Assembly (NCBI GenBank): GCA_963576565.1
Contig: OY755044.1
Coordinates: forward strand, 96,424,752-96,488,751
Direction of reading: 5' to 3'
DNA: 64,000 nt
DNA from: Aspidapion aeneum
Lineage: Eukaryota; Arthropoda; Insecta; Coleoptera; Brentidae
Position 1 is the first letter of the stretch. Each line of letters begins with the position of its first letter. Under the pieces are notes generated by a model that was not told the DNA's origin, made no database searches, and saw nothing but the letters and a program-made list of their open reading frames with translations. The translations under genes and the position numbers were made by a program. This document shows positions 32,400 to 43,827 of the stretch, piece after piece.

Positions 32400-33297
32400 T
32401 GTCCTTCAAGGATAGTTGGCCAGACACAATGCACTTCAAGGTTGTCTGGTATTGCACCACTTTAGGCCCAAAATGCTCCTAGTTTACATACTATTAAGGT
32501 TTAATACGTTAATGTAATATACACTGTTCTCTCTCTCTCTCTCTCCCTCGCTCTCTATCTCTGGCTCTATATCTCCTGCTCTTTATCTCGCTCTTTTTTT
32601 CTATTTCTCGTTCTTTCTTTCTTTTTCTTGTTCTCTGTCTTTATTTCTATATTTTATAGTTGTAGTAAGAATGTTGGAAGAAACCTTAGCCGTCTTCAAG
32701 CGAATAACTAGTCATTACCTCTGGTTATCCCTTGGTTGACATTTAAAATCAGCTGTTTAGGCCCTTAGCCTATTACCGACAACAGAAACACCGTTATTGT
32801 TTGTTGTTGCTTTTTGAGATTTTTTAAAGAAGTTTAGTTGGTTTTAGTTTAGATGAATAATAAACTTCTTGCCATTATTGAATTTGAGTTCTTCTCGACC
32901 GACACTGAAATACTGGCTTTTTTGATTCGAAATGGGCATAATTTGGAAAAAATCTTAAATATAATAAACAGGGGTTAGAGTGCAATGATGTTTTTTTATG
33001 ATATTTCGTGTATCAAAGTCTACATTGGAAAAGTAAGAGGAAGCCAAGGGTTGATGAAACCAAAATTTTGGCAAGATAGTATAGAGGAGGCCATTACTGT
33101 GTACAATTTTCTCTCATAATTGAGGCACACGCGATAAATATCACTCATTGCAAAAATTCATGAAAATTTTTTCCAAAAAGAAACAAAACAAATGATTGTG
33201 AGGTTAGAAAACCCAATAACCTTCCTCGAAAGTGTGGCAATTACCAGTAATAAACGATGACGCACAAAGGGCTCATTCATGACGTCACTCTTCAAGG
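32400..33297. other. Spacer with a CT-rich microsatellite
   Basis: 32525-32660 is an impure TCTC/CTCT tract. The remainder shows no recurrent module and no convincing frame. Confidence 0.45.
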
Positions 33298-33305
33298 AGT
33301 GGTAT

Positions 33306-33919
33306 CAGTGGCGGCTCGTCACAGTAAAGTTTGTGGGTTCTATTATAATTATATTATTTTTTATATAAGTCAAAGAGAGATAATTTTTTTACATTAATTA
33401 AATTATCCACCACATTCATTGTGACACAATTATACAAAAACAAACACTACCATAACCTCCCGCTCATGCGTTTGGCGTCTTCTAAATAAAAAAATGCGCC
33501 CGCAAACACGCAACGCTGAGCCCGCCCGCCCGGAATTGTACTGGAACTGCAAGTTTTGCAGCTCTATTTTTGCCTAGATTTCACTATCTAAACCCACGAA
33601 AAAGTGCGGTGCGGGGCGAAGGAAGGGGTTCCTAGCCGAGCACAGATCTCGTTAGCCGCCCAACTACGTTGTGTTGCAATTTAGCAGCGCAACGATGCCA
33701 ATAACTTCATTTGACCGACTGTAAAATGCGGCCTTCGGCGACGGCGCGCGGCGTCATACTCAACACACGCACGCGATTTGAAGGCCTACTATACCAACAC
33801 CGGACCGAAAATATACTGCTATTCCAATAATTTTAGAAATAAAATAATTATATTAGAAAAATAACAGCGGCTGAAAAATAGTCAAATAATGTAAAAATTT
33901 TGGGGGTTCTGCAGCTCTG
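33306..33919. mobile_element. hAT non-autonomous element, TSD AGTGGTAT
   Basis: Starts CAGTGGCGGCTCGTCACAG and ends GTTCTGCAGCTCTG, flanked by exact AGTGGTAT (33298-33305 and 33920-33927). It shares about 450 bp, inverted, with 46420-47029 (GCTCATGCGTTTGGCGTCTT, TTTTGCAGCTCTATTTTTGC, GTTAGCCGCCCAACTACGTT, TTCATTTGACCGACTGT). It is unusually CpG-rich in 33480-33780. It lacks the transposase fragment seen in the other copy. Confidence 0.9.
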
Positions 33920-34331
33920 AGTGGTATTTACCAAGGCCGCTTAAACGCCAGTGGTAAATACCAGTAATTACTAGTTATTTGCTTAAAAACGGCTCTTACT
34001 TATTTATGAAATTCTAAGAAATTTGGAGAGATTATAAATTATTCTCCGATACCAGCTTACAAAATAGATTAGTCACAATGAAAAAAGAAGAAATCATTTA
34101 CTGTTTTGCCTGCTACAAGGGGATTCAATACTTGAATTTTTAGATAATTAAGATCGAACTTCAGTTAGGTAAGTTCGTTTGATCTTATAATTATTAAAAG
34201 GATTATAAGAATAATCTTAACACACTCGTTTTTTTTTAATCTAAGATAAAAAATTATTCCATTGACATGAATCACTTCATCACAGCATGTTCTAGTCTAT
34301 TAAAAGCGATCGATAGGTACGTCTAGTTATA

Positions 34332-35008
34332 CAGGGTGTTTCATAAACAAGGGGCCATAGTGTAGCAGGTGATAGAGGATGTTATTTCCGAGCGAGAAAA
34401 AAGTTTATATAACATGAGGTTGACACACATCTGTTTTTAAGATATAGGATTTTTAAAGTTAGATGAGTGGGGGGAAATGGGTTTTACATAAAAAGAAAAT
34501 CTGTCACAGCCAGCTGAATACTCACCTAATTGTGATTCAAAAAGTGTTATTCCGTGTTTTGCGAAAATTACAAGTTGAGGAGATAGAGGCTGTCAAAATA
34601 ACCTCCAAAAATGTATAAAAAATAATCATTTTTAAAAAAAAATAATTTTTGTTTACTTATTCTCTTAAAAAATATCAGTAATATTTTATTATTATGTCTC
34701 GCTAGAGACTTGTTTTCATTAACAAAAAATATAAAAAAACATTGCGTTTAATATGGCATTCATAGTTTATAGCAAAAAAAATTGACCAACTAATTTTTTA
34801 AAAATTATTTTTATTTAAATTTATTGCTCTTGTTTTAATACACGACTTTACCCAATTTAATATTTTTACCACATTTTTTTAAAATGTTATTATAAAAATC
34901 GCCAACTTTGATGCTCTGTATGACAAAGAAAGAGTTTTGGCCAATGCATTATAGGAACTTTTTTATCAGACATGTTGGCTTATGGCTCCTAAGTTATGGG
35001 ATACCCTG
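34332..35008. mobile_element. TA-flanked MITE (CAGGGTG ends), 677 bp
   Basis: Starts CAGGGTGTTTCATAAACAAG and ends AAGTTATGGGATACCCTG. It is flanked by TA at 34330-34331 and 35009-35010. Subterminal GGGGCCATAG and TATGGCTCC are inverse. The core AT-rich region (AACCTCCAAAAATGTATAAA) is shared with 40245-40738. There is no transposase. It is a mariner-type non-autonomous element by target and ends. Confidence 0.75.
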
Positions 35009-35446
35009 TATAATAGGTAGCCGACACGCATGGCCTAAAAGAGCAGTTTTATTTTTGTTGAGCGCATTGTTTTATATTTTTTGGTGGTAAAGTTTTTAAT
35101 AGATAGGTGACGAACAGAGGGCTGTGCCTATGTTCAGTCATTTAAAAAAAAATTCTGTGAAAAAACATTTTAGTGATTCATCGTTTCTCAGTTTTAAATG
35201 AGTGGACTATAGGCTGCCAGTAGAGACGACTTTAATTGTACACAGTCAAAAAAATTGTCTTAGATCAAAGCAAATTGCTTTGAAGTAAAATAATTTGTGC
35301 TTTCCTTTTCACCAAGAGAATATTTTCTTGATATAGCACAAAAAATGTCTTGTCTCTTTATTTTAATGTGAAACAGAAATTGTTTTATTATAAATTGGAA
35401 CTGAATTAATCTAAGGCACCGTTTTCTCTGGAAGCAAAATAGTACT

Positions 35447-36400
35447 TTGGCAAATGGTGTGAAAAAAAACAAACTCTTGGTCAATCCCTCTAAAACTCAC
35501 TATAAAACTCACTATATTGTTTTCCGTAAAAGGAAACTGATTAGTGATATAAAACTAAAATTAAAAAACAATGACATAATCAAAATGGAGAACTGTTCTT
35601 TTTTAGGACTTCAAATTGATGAACAGATAACTTGGGAAAAACATTGCAGTTTTGTGGCAGGAAAACTAAACTCTACTTTTTTTGCAATTCTGAACCTAAA
35701 GAACTTACTCACAACTAAACAGCTTATTAACGTATACTACTCCTTAGGATACAGTCACATAAGATACCAAGTTGTGTTCTGGGGTTAATGTAGAAACTTT
35801 GAACGCATTCTTCTATTGCAAAAAAGATTACTGCGACTTATATTTAAACTAAAACATCAGGACTCTTGCAGACCTGTGTTTAGGGAAAATAATCTAATGA
35901 CAGCTCCATCTATCCTGATTTTTGAAGCAGCACTATTTGTAAAAAAACAGCAACAAAAATTTCCATCTGTAAACACACTTCATACTCATAATACAAGGTC
36001 TAGTTCAAATATTAGAATCCCTAATTACAATCTGTCATTATATGCTAAGAGTCCATACTGCTTTTGTGCAACAATTTTTAATGCAATTCCAAATACCATA
36101 AAAAGCTTGCAAAGCTTTAAAAAATTTCGAGAGGAACTTAAAAAACTGCTTATAAATAAAGCATACTACTCAGTAAGGGAGTTTTTAAATTCGAGAGGAG
36201 GTTAAATCCGAGAAGAGCGAAAAAGAAATACTACCTATATACTCTAAAATTAATAATTTGTAAAACTTATCTTTATTTATGTTACATAGATTAATTGCAT
36301 AAATTAGTTTAAGGAATTATATTCTTTTATGTTAGTCTTTACCTGACACTGTCTATATTTACCATGTAAATCTTATGGCAATAAAGTACATTGATACTTA
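35447..36400 (+). pseudogene. CR1-like LINE, RT C-terminal region and 3' UTR
   Basis: Reads KKNKLLVNPSKTHYKTHYIV, FLGLQIDEQITWEKHCSFVA, INVYYSLGYSHIRYQVVFWG-stop, then in a second frame QKRLLRLIFKLKHQDSCRPV, HNTRSSSNIRIPNYNLSLYA and FNAIPNTIKSLQSFKKFREE. This is the thumb and C-terminal part of LINE RT (the GxxLDxxLxWxxH and NTR motifs). One stop or frame change separates the halves at about 35788-35816. The 3' UTR ends near CAATAAAGTACATTGATAC (36380-36400). The copy is 5' truncated and dead. Confidence 0.8.
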
Positions 36401-36404
36401 TCTG

Positions 36405-37517
36405 AAGACAATTTGCTTTGTTACAAACTGGAGTATACTGAAACAAAACAATTAAAGAAGAAAAATAATGTCTCATTTCAAGATTAAACGCTGCGTTGAA
36501 CTAAAAAGAAATATTTTAATTCAAAACAATTTTTTTTAAGGTAAAACAATTTATTTTAAAAAAGAACGTGTTTTTATTATAGACAAACTTTTTTACAGTG
36601 TAAAAATGGAAAAAGGGTCATTTATCTTCCCGTCGTCTCTGCTGCGGACACTTTTCTGTGCCTCTCGATTTTTTGTGCCTTTCGATTTTTTTTACTTAAA
36701 AACTTTATTCGTGTACGAAAACCTTTACCTTTTAACGTGTGTATAGGTGGATATTTTATTGAAAGTTTTTATTGGCTACCGATGAATACAAGCGTATATA
36801 TTATAAACCATCTTATTTACAGTTTGAAAATAAAAATATGATTGATTAAAAAAAATTATCTAAAAACTTTTAGATAAAAGTAAAACTGATTTCGATCGTG
36901 AAGTGAGTGAGTGAGTAAAGGGCAACAAGTTTAATTTTGATAAAGCTCATTACCACCTTTTAGTATAATATATATTCGACGGTATTTAATTCCATTTTGA
37001 AAACAAACGAAAACAAACAATGGACACGCCATCGGCAAGGCGTTTAACTACTGACCTACCCCAAATCAAAACAAACTAACTAAAGCATAGGGTAAGTAAA
37101 GGCTATCTTACTCTATGACTAAAGGGCTCTGGTAAATCAGGCTAAACTACCAGGGGTTGTATGCCACTTGAAGAAGAACGTTAAGCGGTTGTTAAATTAG
37201 AATGGTGCAATTCCCTGCGCCTGATAGACATTCAATCTTAAAAAGAAACGAACAAATTATTGCGGTGATTGGATTTCATTAGAAAGGTCGTTCACCGAAA
37301 TGACCACTTACTGTAGAGAAAACATAAACTCTTCAAAGTGAAACTAGTTGTTAAATCTTGCACTTATAAAAAATAATCAACAATAATTAACATTTAATTT
37401 GTCGACCAACTATTAATAGGGTAAAAGAGCATTTTTTTTTATTTGTCCGTATCAGTATCAGTATCGAACATGTTGATTTTCGTTACTTTTGAATACTTGT
37501 TACTAATCGTTACTCGA
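36405..37517. other. Spacer with a hAT fragment at 36977-37080
   Basis: 36977-37080 (GACGGTATTTAATTCCATTT, CAAACAATGGACACGCC, CCCCAAATCAAAACAAAC) matches the interior of the 57981 hAT family. The remainder is AT-rich and unassigned. GTATCAGTATCAGTATCGAA near 37448 is the start of a TTACTCG-rich repeat that continues after the PLE. Confidence 0.5.
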
Positions 37518-37530
37518 CTACTAAGTAATC

Positions 37531-38638
37531 TTTGTTTGAAACTCGTAGACAATGATTGACTTCCATTGTCTTTATTTATTTTAAAACACGACGTTTCGGT
37601 TAGTAAGTATCTCTAACCGTTATCAAGTGTAAACTAAACAATCTAGTCTTAAGGCTACTACTTATATTACTTGGTGTGCAGTCAGGTGTGACGGCACGCC
37701 CCCTTTTTTTAATCCTAAGACGTCTGTTTTCCTTAAGGAGTGGTTTCCATATGTTTGGTATGTCCGTGCTTGGTTGACTGAAAACTTCTTTATTCTGCAT
37801 TATAAACGCAGCTTCAATAAACTTTCGTTTTCGCCAATGCGACTCCTTATGTAAAACTTTAGCTTCTGACCACTGAATCCTGTGATTATTTGACCATGGA
37901 TTTTTCAATATCCCCTAATTGGGTACTTTTTAGATGTTCATTTACTCTAACCTGAAGAGGGCGTTTCGTTTCACCTACATATGATTTACCACACTCATAC
38001 GGGATTTGGTAAATATATTCCATATTATTTGAGGGATTGTCTGGTTTTGTTTTAGTTACAAAACTTCTTATCGTATTTCCCGAAGAAAATACTGTTTTTA
38101 TATTATAGTGTTTAGCTATTCGTCTTATGTTTTCTGAAATCCCTTAAACATATTGAATGTTAATAACACCTAACGGATTATTATTTTGAGAATTTGGTAC
38201 ATTTAGTTTGTTTTTAATTTTAAATATCGTTGAATTTATTAATTTCTAGGAATAACCATTCTGTTGTAAGTCCTTTTTAATGTTGTTAATTTCTGTGATT
38301 AATTCTTCGTCATTACTACAAATATTTATGGCTCTTAAATACAAACTTCTTATAACTCCTTGTTTTGTAGCAACAGAATGATTTGACTTAAAATTTAGGT
38401 ACTGCCCCGTGTGTGTAGGTTTCCTATATACAGTGGGCAGTGGTTCCTTAAGGAAAACAGGCGTCTTAGAATTAAAAAAGGGGGCGGGCCGTCACACCTG
38501 ACTGCACACCAAGTAGTATAAGTAGTAGCCTAAAGACTAGATTGTTTAGTTTACACTTGATAACGGTTAGAGATACTTACTTACCGAAACGTCGTGTTTT
38601 AAAATAAATAAAGACAATGGACGTCCGAAATTTTATTT
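37531..38638 (-). mobile_element. Penelope-like element, 5'-truncated, inverted arms, 13-bp TSD
   Basis: Flanked by CTACTAAGTAATC at 37518-37530 and 38639-38651. The arms (about 37560-37740 and 38450-38625) are inverse, sharing TAAAACACGACGTTTCGGTT, TCTAACCGTTATCAAGTGTA and GACTGCACACCAAG-type phrases. Between them the minus strand encodes remnants of the RT-EN linker and GIY-YIG nuclease. Inverted terminal copies plus a GIY-YIG domain are specific to PLEs. Arm sequence near TTGATAACGGTTAG...CTAACCGAAACG keeps a hammerhead-like layout with two core changes. Confidence 0.85.
37600..38110 (-). pseudogene. GIY-YIG endonuclease region of the Penelope-like element
   Basis: The minus strand reads IKTVFSSGNTIRSFVTKTK, MEYIYQIPYECGKSYVGETK (the GIY-YIG core, here IYQ and YVG) and RPLQVRVNEHLKS with the conserved arginine and the RxxEH motif. 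A stop or frameshift follows at about 37890, then KNPWSNNHRIQWSEAKVLHK, ESHWRKRKFIEAAFIMQNK, matching the NHxIxWxxAKVIxxExxxxxRKxxE signature with the catalytic glutamate. The RT domain is missing, so it cannot act autonomously. Confidence 0.85.
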
Positions 38639-38651
38639 CTACTAAGTAATC

Positions 38652-39185
38652 ATTTTATATATTCGTTACTAATCGTTACTTTGATTATTGTAACTGTATT
38701 CAATTCAATCATACAATTAGTGCAAAATTCTCGGACTGTCGTTAATTCGAAGATCATTTATTTGTAGGTATATTTTTGTTGTTGATATTATGGAAATATT
38801 CAATTGAAATTTTCAAAATGTAAGCTAAAATTAATAAAATAAAGGTAGGAGTTAAGTAGGAACTGTTCTGTTTACAACTTTGTGTTAACAATCTAATGCC
38901 TTACATACAAAGAAATACGCATACTTATTTATCTTAGACGAGAACTCAAAAAATATACAAAAAAATTACCTTTGACAAACACAATTTAAATGCGTTGATT
39001 ACTTAAGTTATCATAGTTACTCCCTGACTTTTGATTACCTACTTTCGAGTGATTACTGAATACTAAAATAATCGAAGGAATCAAAGTAACGAAAGTAATC
39101 ATTTACTTTTCGGATCGGTATTCGTTACTCCGTTATTTGTCGAGTAACGAGTTCTCGAGTAACGAATAGTTACTTTTTCAACACC
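38652..39185. repeat. GTTACTCGAGTAACGA-type repeat interrupted by the PLE
   Basis: Many short GTTACT, TCGTTACT and AGTAACGA phrases on both strands, ending ACTTTTTCAACACCTCTAG. The left part is 37440-37530. Such TTACT-rich elements are common non-autonomous DNA transposons in animal genomes. The ends here are not clear enough to assign a superfamily. Confidence 0.5.
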
Positions 39186-39393
39186 TCTAGCCTAGATACG
39201 TCATTGCATTGGTTATGTAGTATACTTATAAAGCTTTTTCCAGCTGTCCCCTTGAGAGTAATATTGTTGTTTTGATGATTTTTTCTAATATAATTTTAAT
39301 TATTAAACAAGCTTAAAAAATTTGTGTAGGATTTACCTACCGATTTTCCAAAATCACCATCGCTTGTATAAAGGTCAACGATATTATACCCGC

Positions 39394-40799
39394 CAGGGCC
39401 GACTTTAGAGATTTTTGCATCCCGGGCAAAACAGAAATTTGGCCCACTTCATTATTCTTCAATTTTAATATGTATGTCTTATTAAACTTTTTTGGAAATG
39501 TTTGGCAAACGTATAAATTTTACATTTTTTCGAAAAAATTTTGATGTGTTTCTGACATTATTTTAACATTTAAATGTTATATTTAATGTTTCCTATCAAT
39601 ACGTTTGTTCTGACATTTTTTTTACATTTCCGATAAATCCAATCAGATTTTACATTTATTTAACATTGCATGAACGTTATGAAAAGATGATTAAAATACG
39701 TTCGAAAATGTTAATAAATAGTGGATTAACCCCCTTGGAGGGGTTGCAGAGGGGTTTTGCATCATTTCCCAGATCTCCACTATAGAAATTCGTATTCTAC
39801 AATTTTTTATAAAAATTTGGATTTATCACACAATATTGTATCACAAATACGCACGCGCCAAATCATTTCAGAACTGACTGTTATTCCACCAAACTTTTGG
39901 AAGGATGCAAGATGATTAAAAGGTTAAAATCTTCAAGATTTAGCATTCCTTATTTTGAATTCAAATTACCCGCTATGTACCGCATGCCAACTGTTATATT
40001 TGACATGTATTTGACTTTGTCATCTGTAATTGTCACATTTGTTTCTGCTTTAAATTTAATTTTTGTGTGAGCTTATAAAGCGGCTCTGAAAAATTAAGGA
40101 TTACTATACACTTAAAAAAATTGTGGTGCAAGGATTTATTTTAAAAAAAATCAAATATTTATGAACCGTCATTCCAACTTCAATATTTTAAAGACAATTA
40201 GCCGTGACGTGACGAACATAAAAAAAATTTTAGAAAAAGTTTTAGAAAAAATGTGTTTTTTTTTTCATAAAATTATAAGTTGAGAAGATACAGGCTGACA
40301 AAATAACCTCCAAAAATGTATAAAAAATAATAATTTAAACATTTTTTTGCTTAATTATTATTTAAAAAAATATAAAATAATATTTTATTACTATGTGTCG
40401 CTAGAGACTTGTTTTTATTAATAAAAAATATTTAAAAAAACATTGCGTTTAATATGGCATTCATAAAAATTTATACCAACAAAATAGTTTTTTCTAAAAA
40501 AAATTAACCGACTATTTTTTTTCGAAATAATGTTCTAGCACGATTTTACCCAATTTAATATTTTTACTGCGATTTTTAAAAAGTTATTATCAAAAATGTT
40601 TAAAAAAATTGCCATCTTTGATGCTCTGTATCTCGACAAAGAAAGAGTTTTGACCCATGCATTATAGGAACTTTTATATCAGACATGACCTCCTCTATCA
40701 CCTGTTGGCCTATGGCCCCTAAGTTATGGGACACCCTGTATGTATTCTGAACTAATTTGGCGCGTTGTGCCTTGATCGCGCTGCCCGGAACCGGCCCTG
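39394..40799. mobile_element. Possible hAT element, CAGGGCCG ends
   Basis: CAGGGCCGACTTTAG (39394) and GAACCGGCCCTG (to 40799) are inverse over about 9 bp. ATACCCGC before and TACCCGTG after are similar when offset by one base. The interior is AT-rich and contains the 40245-40738 MITE. No transposase is seen. The pairing of the two ends is tentative. Confidence 0.4.
40245..40738. mobile_element. TA-flanked MITE, left-truncated copy of 34332-35008
   Basis: Shares AACCTCCAAAAATGTATAAA, TGTCGCTAGAGACTTGTTTT, AACATTGCGTTTAATATGGC and the end AAGTTATGGGACACCCTG followed by TA (40739-40740). The left terminus is not preserved. Confidence 0.7.
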
Positions 40800-41120
40800 T
40801 ACCCGTGCCATGCTTTATGGAGGTTAACATCTTTTGTTGCATACAATTATTTAAGTAAATTATTTTTACGTTAAGCGGCAAAATGTCTGTAAAGTTATTT
40901 ATAAAACAAGCACGCAAATTGAGTCATGCATGGCCAGAAGGTAAAAAGCCATTTCCAAATTTGGGCGTGTGTCATCGTAAATCTTATTACAAGTTTTTTA
41001 GCAACAACTGCAAAGCGAATGCAGGGTCTGAAAAGAGTAAAATTGGCAAATATTTTCAAATTACCAGAAAAAAATAGCTTGAAAAAAAAATCATAAAAAA
41101 ACATATATATATATTTATCG
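40800..41120. other. Unassigned stretch with a small open frame
   Basis: A 64-codon plus-strand frame (40883-41077) begins MSVKLFIKQARKLSHAWPEG. I do not recognise it, and no splice or repeat context supports it as a gene. Confidence 0.25.
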
Positions 41121-41123
41121 GTT

Positions 41124-41340
41124 TCACAACGTTCTACGTCTTCCGATGCCCAATCTCCACTCGTTTCTATTTGCCCATAATTCATCATCTAGGCCTCTTA
41201 TTCTTATTTCACTGTCTATTCCTTCTCTCCAGCTTCTCCTTGGCTGTCCTCGTTTTCTTCGGCCAGTTGGTTTCCATTGTAGTATTTGTTTAGGTAGTCT
41301 TTCATTATTCATTCTTTGTACATTTCCGTGTCCGCCGTGC
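41124..41340 (-). pseudogene. LINE C-terminal fragment
   Basis: The minus strand reads MNNERLPKQILQWKPTGRRK, RGQPRRSWREGIDSEIRIRG and NEWRLGIGRRRTL. This matches the tail of the LINE family at 56469-56894 (MNDERLPKQVLEWQPIGRRK) but is divergent and much shorter, so it is a separate old copy. Confidence 0.7.
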
Positions 41341-41798
41341 CATTTTGTGACGTATAAAATTGCGACACTATAAAAAACGTTGTAATCACTCTATTAATTA
41401 CTGAGTAATTAAACAAATATCTGGAAGCAGAACTGTGTTTTCCAGCGAGGTAAAACATTGATATGTCCGGTAACTTTTATACAGTGGAGAAGGGGGGGTC
41501 AGAAATAAGAAAAATTCAAGCGCCACAGTGTTTTAATATCAATGTTTTGCAAAAAAGATCTTAATCCGGACAGTAGTTACAAGTAAATTATTTAGCAGTT
41601 GGGTGTTTTTTTTATTTAATTTTTTTTTGTATTTTCAACTTTTAGGTTTAATTCTTATTTAGCCTTATAAAAAGCACTACGCATTTACAATTCATTTAGC
41701 TTTACCCAAAAAGTACGTGTAGATTTTCTACGGACGCGAACAGTGTTACATTCCATTGAGTGAAGGTGGGGAAGGAGAGAGGGAGGAGGAAACTAAAC

Positions 41799-43051
41799 CT
41801 TGTACATTCTAGAATCAGTTTGTTTAATCTTTAAAAATAAACACAGACAAGATTATAACTACCATCATAATTACAACACTAGGCAAAGACAAGTAGTTCG
41901 TCTTCCAATCCCTTGTTCAACAATGATACAAAAATCCATTATCTACGAAAGTAGAAAAATTTTTAATAAACTTCCATTGCAGTTCCGAGAAATTAATGGA
42001 TATAATGGCTTTAGAACTGCTATTAAGGAATACCTTTTAGAAAAGTGTTTTTATACCTTGGAAGAGTTTTATATAAATAACTAAATAAAAGGAATCTTCC
42101 AAGAATTGTTTTATATATTTTTAAACTTTTTAAATGTTTTGTATTGTTAATTTGGTTTTTGTTTTTTTTTTAATGCTTTTATTTTGTTTTAATCTCTTAA
42201 TCTTTTTTGATGTCTTACTGTTTATATTTGATCGTTGTTTGATTCTCCATCAAACAACGATTTAATTAATATGTGTGAATGTAGATAGATAGATATATTT
42301 ATTCACCAAAGTATTATACAAATACAGGCTTTGCCACAAAATGATAGTATTTGCAGTTGTAAAGAATTATAGGTGATTAAGGTGACTGAAAAACACTAGG
42401 TATATGACAAACCTTTTTTTTTTCTCACTGATGAACAAACAAAAAAAAATATTTTAAAACCAGTTTCTAGCTTTTTAAAGATTTTTTATATTCACTTAAA
42501 GTGTACGGTGCTAAATTAAGTAGCATTTTTTTTTTAAATGATTTTTGTTTTGTAATGATGTTGAATTATCTGGAAGCAAGTTATAGTAAGTTAAGCCGGC
42601 AAAGTAAGCCAATTTTCTAATAAAATTATGATTAAATTTGGGCTGCACTAGCTTTTTGTGTTTCTTGTGCTATAGGTATGCACATCTGTAAATTTTTATT
42701 ATTATTATTATTTTTTTGTTAAATTTGTTTACATTTTCATGGACACAATTTGAAAGTTTAAATAGATATATATCACAAGCGGTTAAAATTTGTTTTTCTT
42801 TAAATATGTTTCTGCACTTTCTTATTTTACCTATCTGTTTTGCTTTGCTTGTTTTTTTTATAATTGCAGGTCCTACCCATTTCCTACTTATTTTTTGCTA
42901 GAAATTACCTAGTATTTTAAAAATGTGAACTTATTTTTATTAGTTTTACTTAATTATAATTTTAGACAAAATATGTTTTAGTTATAAGATTGATGCTTTG
43001 TCAATAAGATTTTTTTTTCTTTGACAATAAAGCTTTTTCTGACTCTGACTC
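41799..43051 (+). pseudogene. LINE tail inserted in family C
   Basis: The plus strand reads HNYNTRQRQVVRLPIPCSTM, IQKSIIYESRKIFNKLPLQF, REINGYNGFRTAIKEYLLEK and CFYTLEEFYINN-stop at 42082-42084. This is the C-terminal domain of a LINE RT. The 3' UTR resumes after a second LINE tail and ends CAATAAAGCTTTTTCTGACT with a CTGACT run (43020-43051). The copy is 5' truncated to about the last 90 codons. Confidence 0.75.
42278..42905 (-). pseudogene. Second LINE tail, opposite strand, nested in the first
   Basis: The minus strand from 42880 reads IGKIRKCRNIFKEKQILTAC, DIYLFKLSNCVHENVNKFN, then HKKLVQPKFNHNFIRKLAYF and YNLLPDNSTSLQNKNHLKK. The phrases FKExxILTxxxxYxxxxxxxVHEN and YNxLPDN belong to the C-terminal domain of CR1-like LINEs. 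The 3' UTR ends AATAAATATATCTATCTATC at 42278-42300, a TCTA-type tail. It was missed as an ORF because frameshifts break it. Confidence 0.7.
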
Positions 43052-43236
43052 TAGTAAAAAACTGCCAAAAAAAAACTTAAAGCGTGTGCCGAAAGAATTT
43101 TTGAAATCGCTCTATACTGATAAAAGGTATAGCTACAACTATTACTGATAAGAAGCGTGGGGAGAAGAGAGTGAGAGGAAGGGGGAAACTAGTAAAATGA
43201 TGTAGTCTTAAAGCGTGTGCAGAAATAATTTTATTT

Positions 43237-43827
43237 TATTGATGCGATGCTCCGTTAAAAAGAAAGCATTTTTTAAATTTTGTTAAATTGTCATCAGCTC
43301 GTTAGAGTGTCGAACACTATTTTACCTTAAATTTTTATGAAAATCGGTTCAGCGGTTTAGGAGCTATCGTGTTAAGGCCGCTTGACATGGTGCATGACGC
43401 GCTGCAAATATTTGCAAGCAAAAAGTTTCAGTCAAATTGTTGCCTGCAAAAAATCTTCTTATCGCTTGACATTGTGCATGGCCATGCATTGATTCCCCAG
43501 AATCTAGGTAAAAATTCCCCAGTTTACATGCAAGTACAGTTTGCATGCAAAAAAATGGCACCGGACCGATAAAACTGGATTGCCTGCAACAATCAGCTGG
43601 ATTTGTACTGCGCATGCACCTGGGCAAAATTTCATGCATTTTATTGTCAGACACCATGTCAAGCGGCCTTTACGGATAGAAAAAAAAACACACAGACAGA
43701 CTTCACGACGATATTACTAGGATAGGGCAAAATACATCCAAATAACACATTTTTGGCGTTATCTCAAAACAAATTTATCGTCGAAAATAATACCTTCTCT
43801 AGCCATTACTACGCGGGCTAGGAAGGT
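43237..43827 (+). mobile_element. Family B element, 5'-truncated, split by a MITE
   Basis: Contains GATGCGATGCTCCGTTAAAA, GTGTCGAACACTATTTTACC and GGTTCAGCGGTTTAGGAGCT, then after the MITE GACGATATTACTAGGATAGG and the CGCGGGCTAGGAAGGT end. The left TIR is absent. Confidence 0.7.
43375..43669. mobile_element. MITE with TTA target duplication (PIF/Harbinger-like), 295 bp
   Basis: Ends AGGCCGCTTGACATGGTGCA and ACACCATGTCAAGCGGCCT form an inverted repeat of about 18 bp. TTA flanks it (43372-43374 and 43670-43672). Removing it restores the family B phrase ATCGTGTTACGGA. A 3-bp TWA duplication is the Harbinger signature. The interior has many TGCATGC, TGCAAGC and GCATG phrases and no coding domain; a 97-codon minus frame is chance. 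Confidence 0.75.

Larger units (their letters stand above)
41545..43230 (+). mobile_element. Family C element split by LINE insertions
   Basis: The left part (CAGTTGGGTGTTTTTTTT, TTTCTACGGACGCGAACAG, GGGAGGAGGAAACT to 41798) and the right part (AGTAAAA, AAAGCGTGTGCCGAAAGAAT, GAGAAGAGAG from 43052) line up with 27240-27600 once the intervening DNA is removed. The rejoined edge falls inside a family C tandem unit. Confidence 0.65.

Noticed and set aside
43364..43657. 97-codon minus frame rich in His/Cys as a small zinc-binding protein
   Set aside because: It coincides with the MITE 43375-43669 and its TGCATGC repeats. The composition follows the repeats, and no start context or transcript signal is visible.
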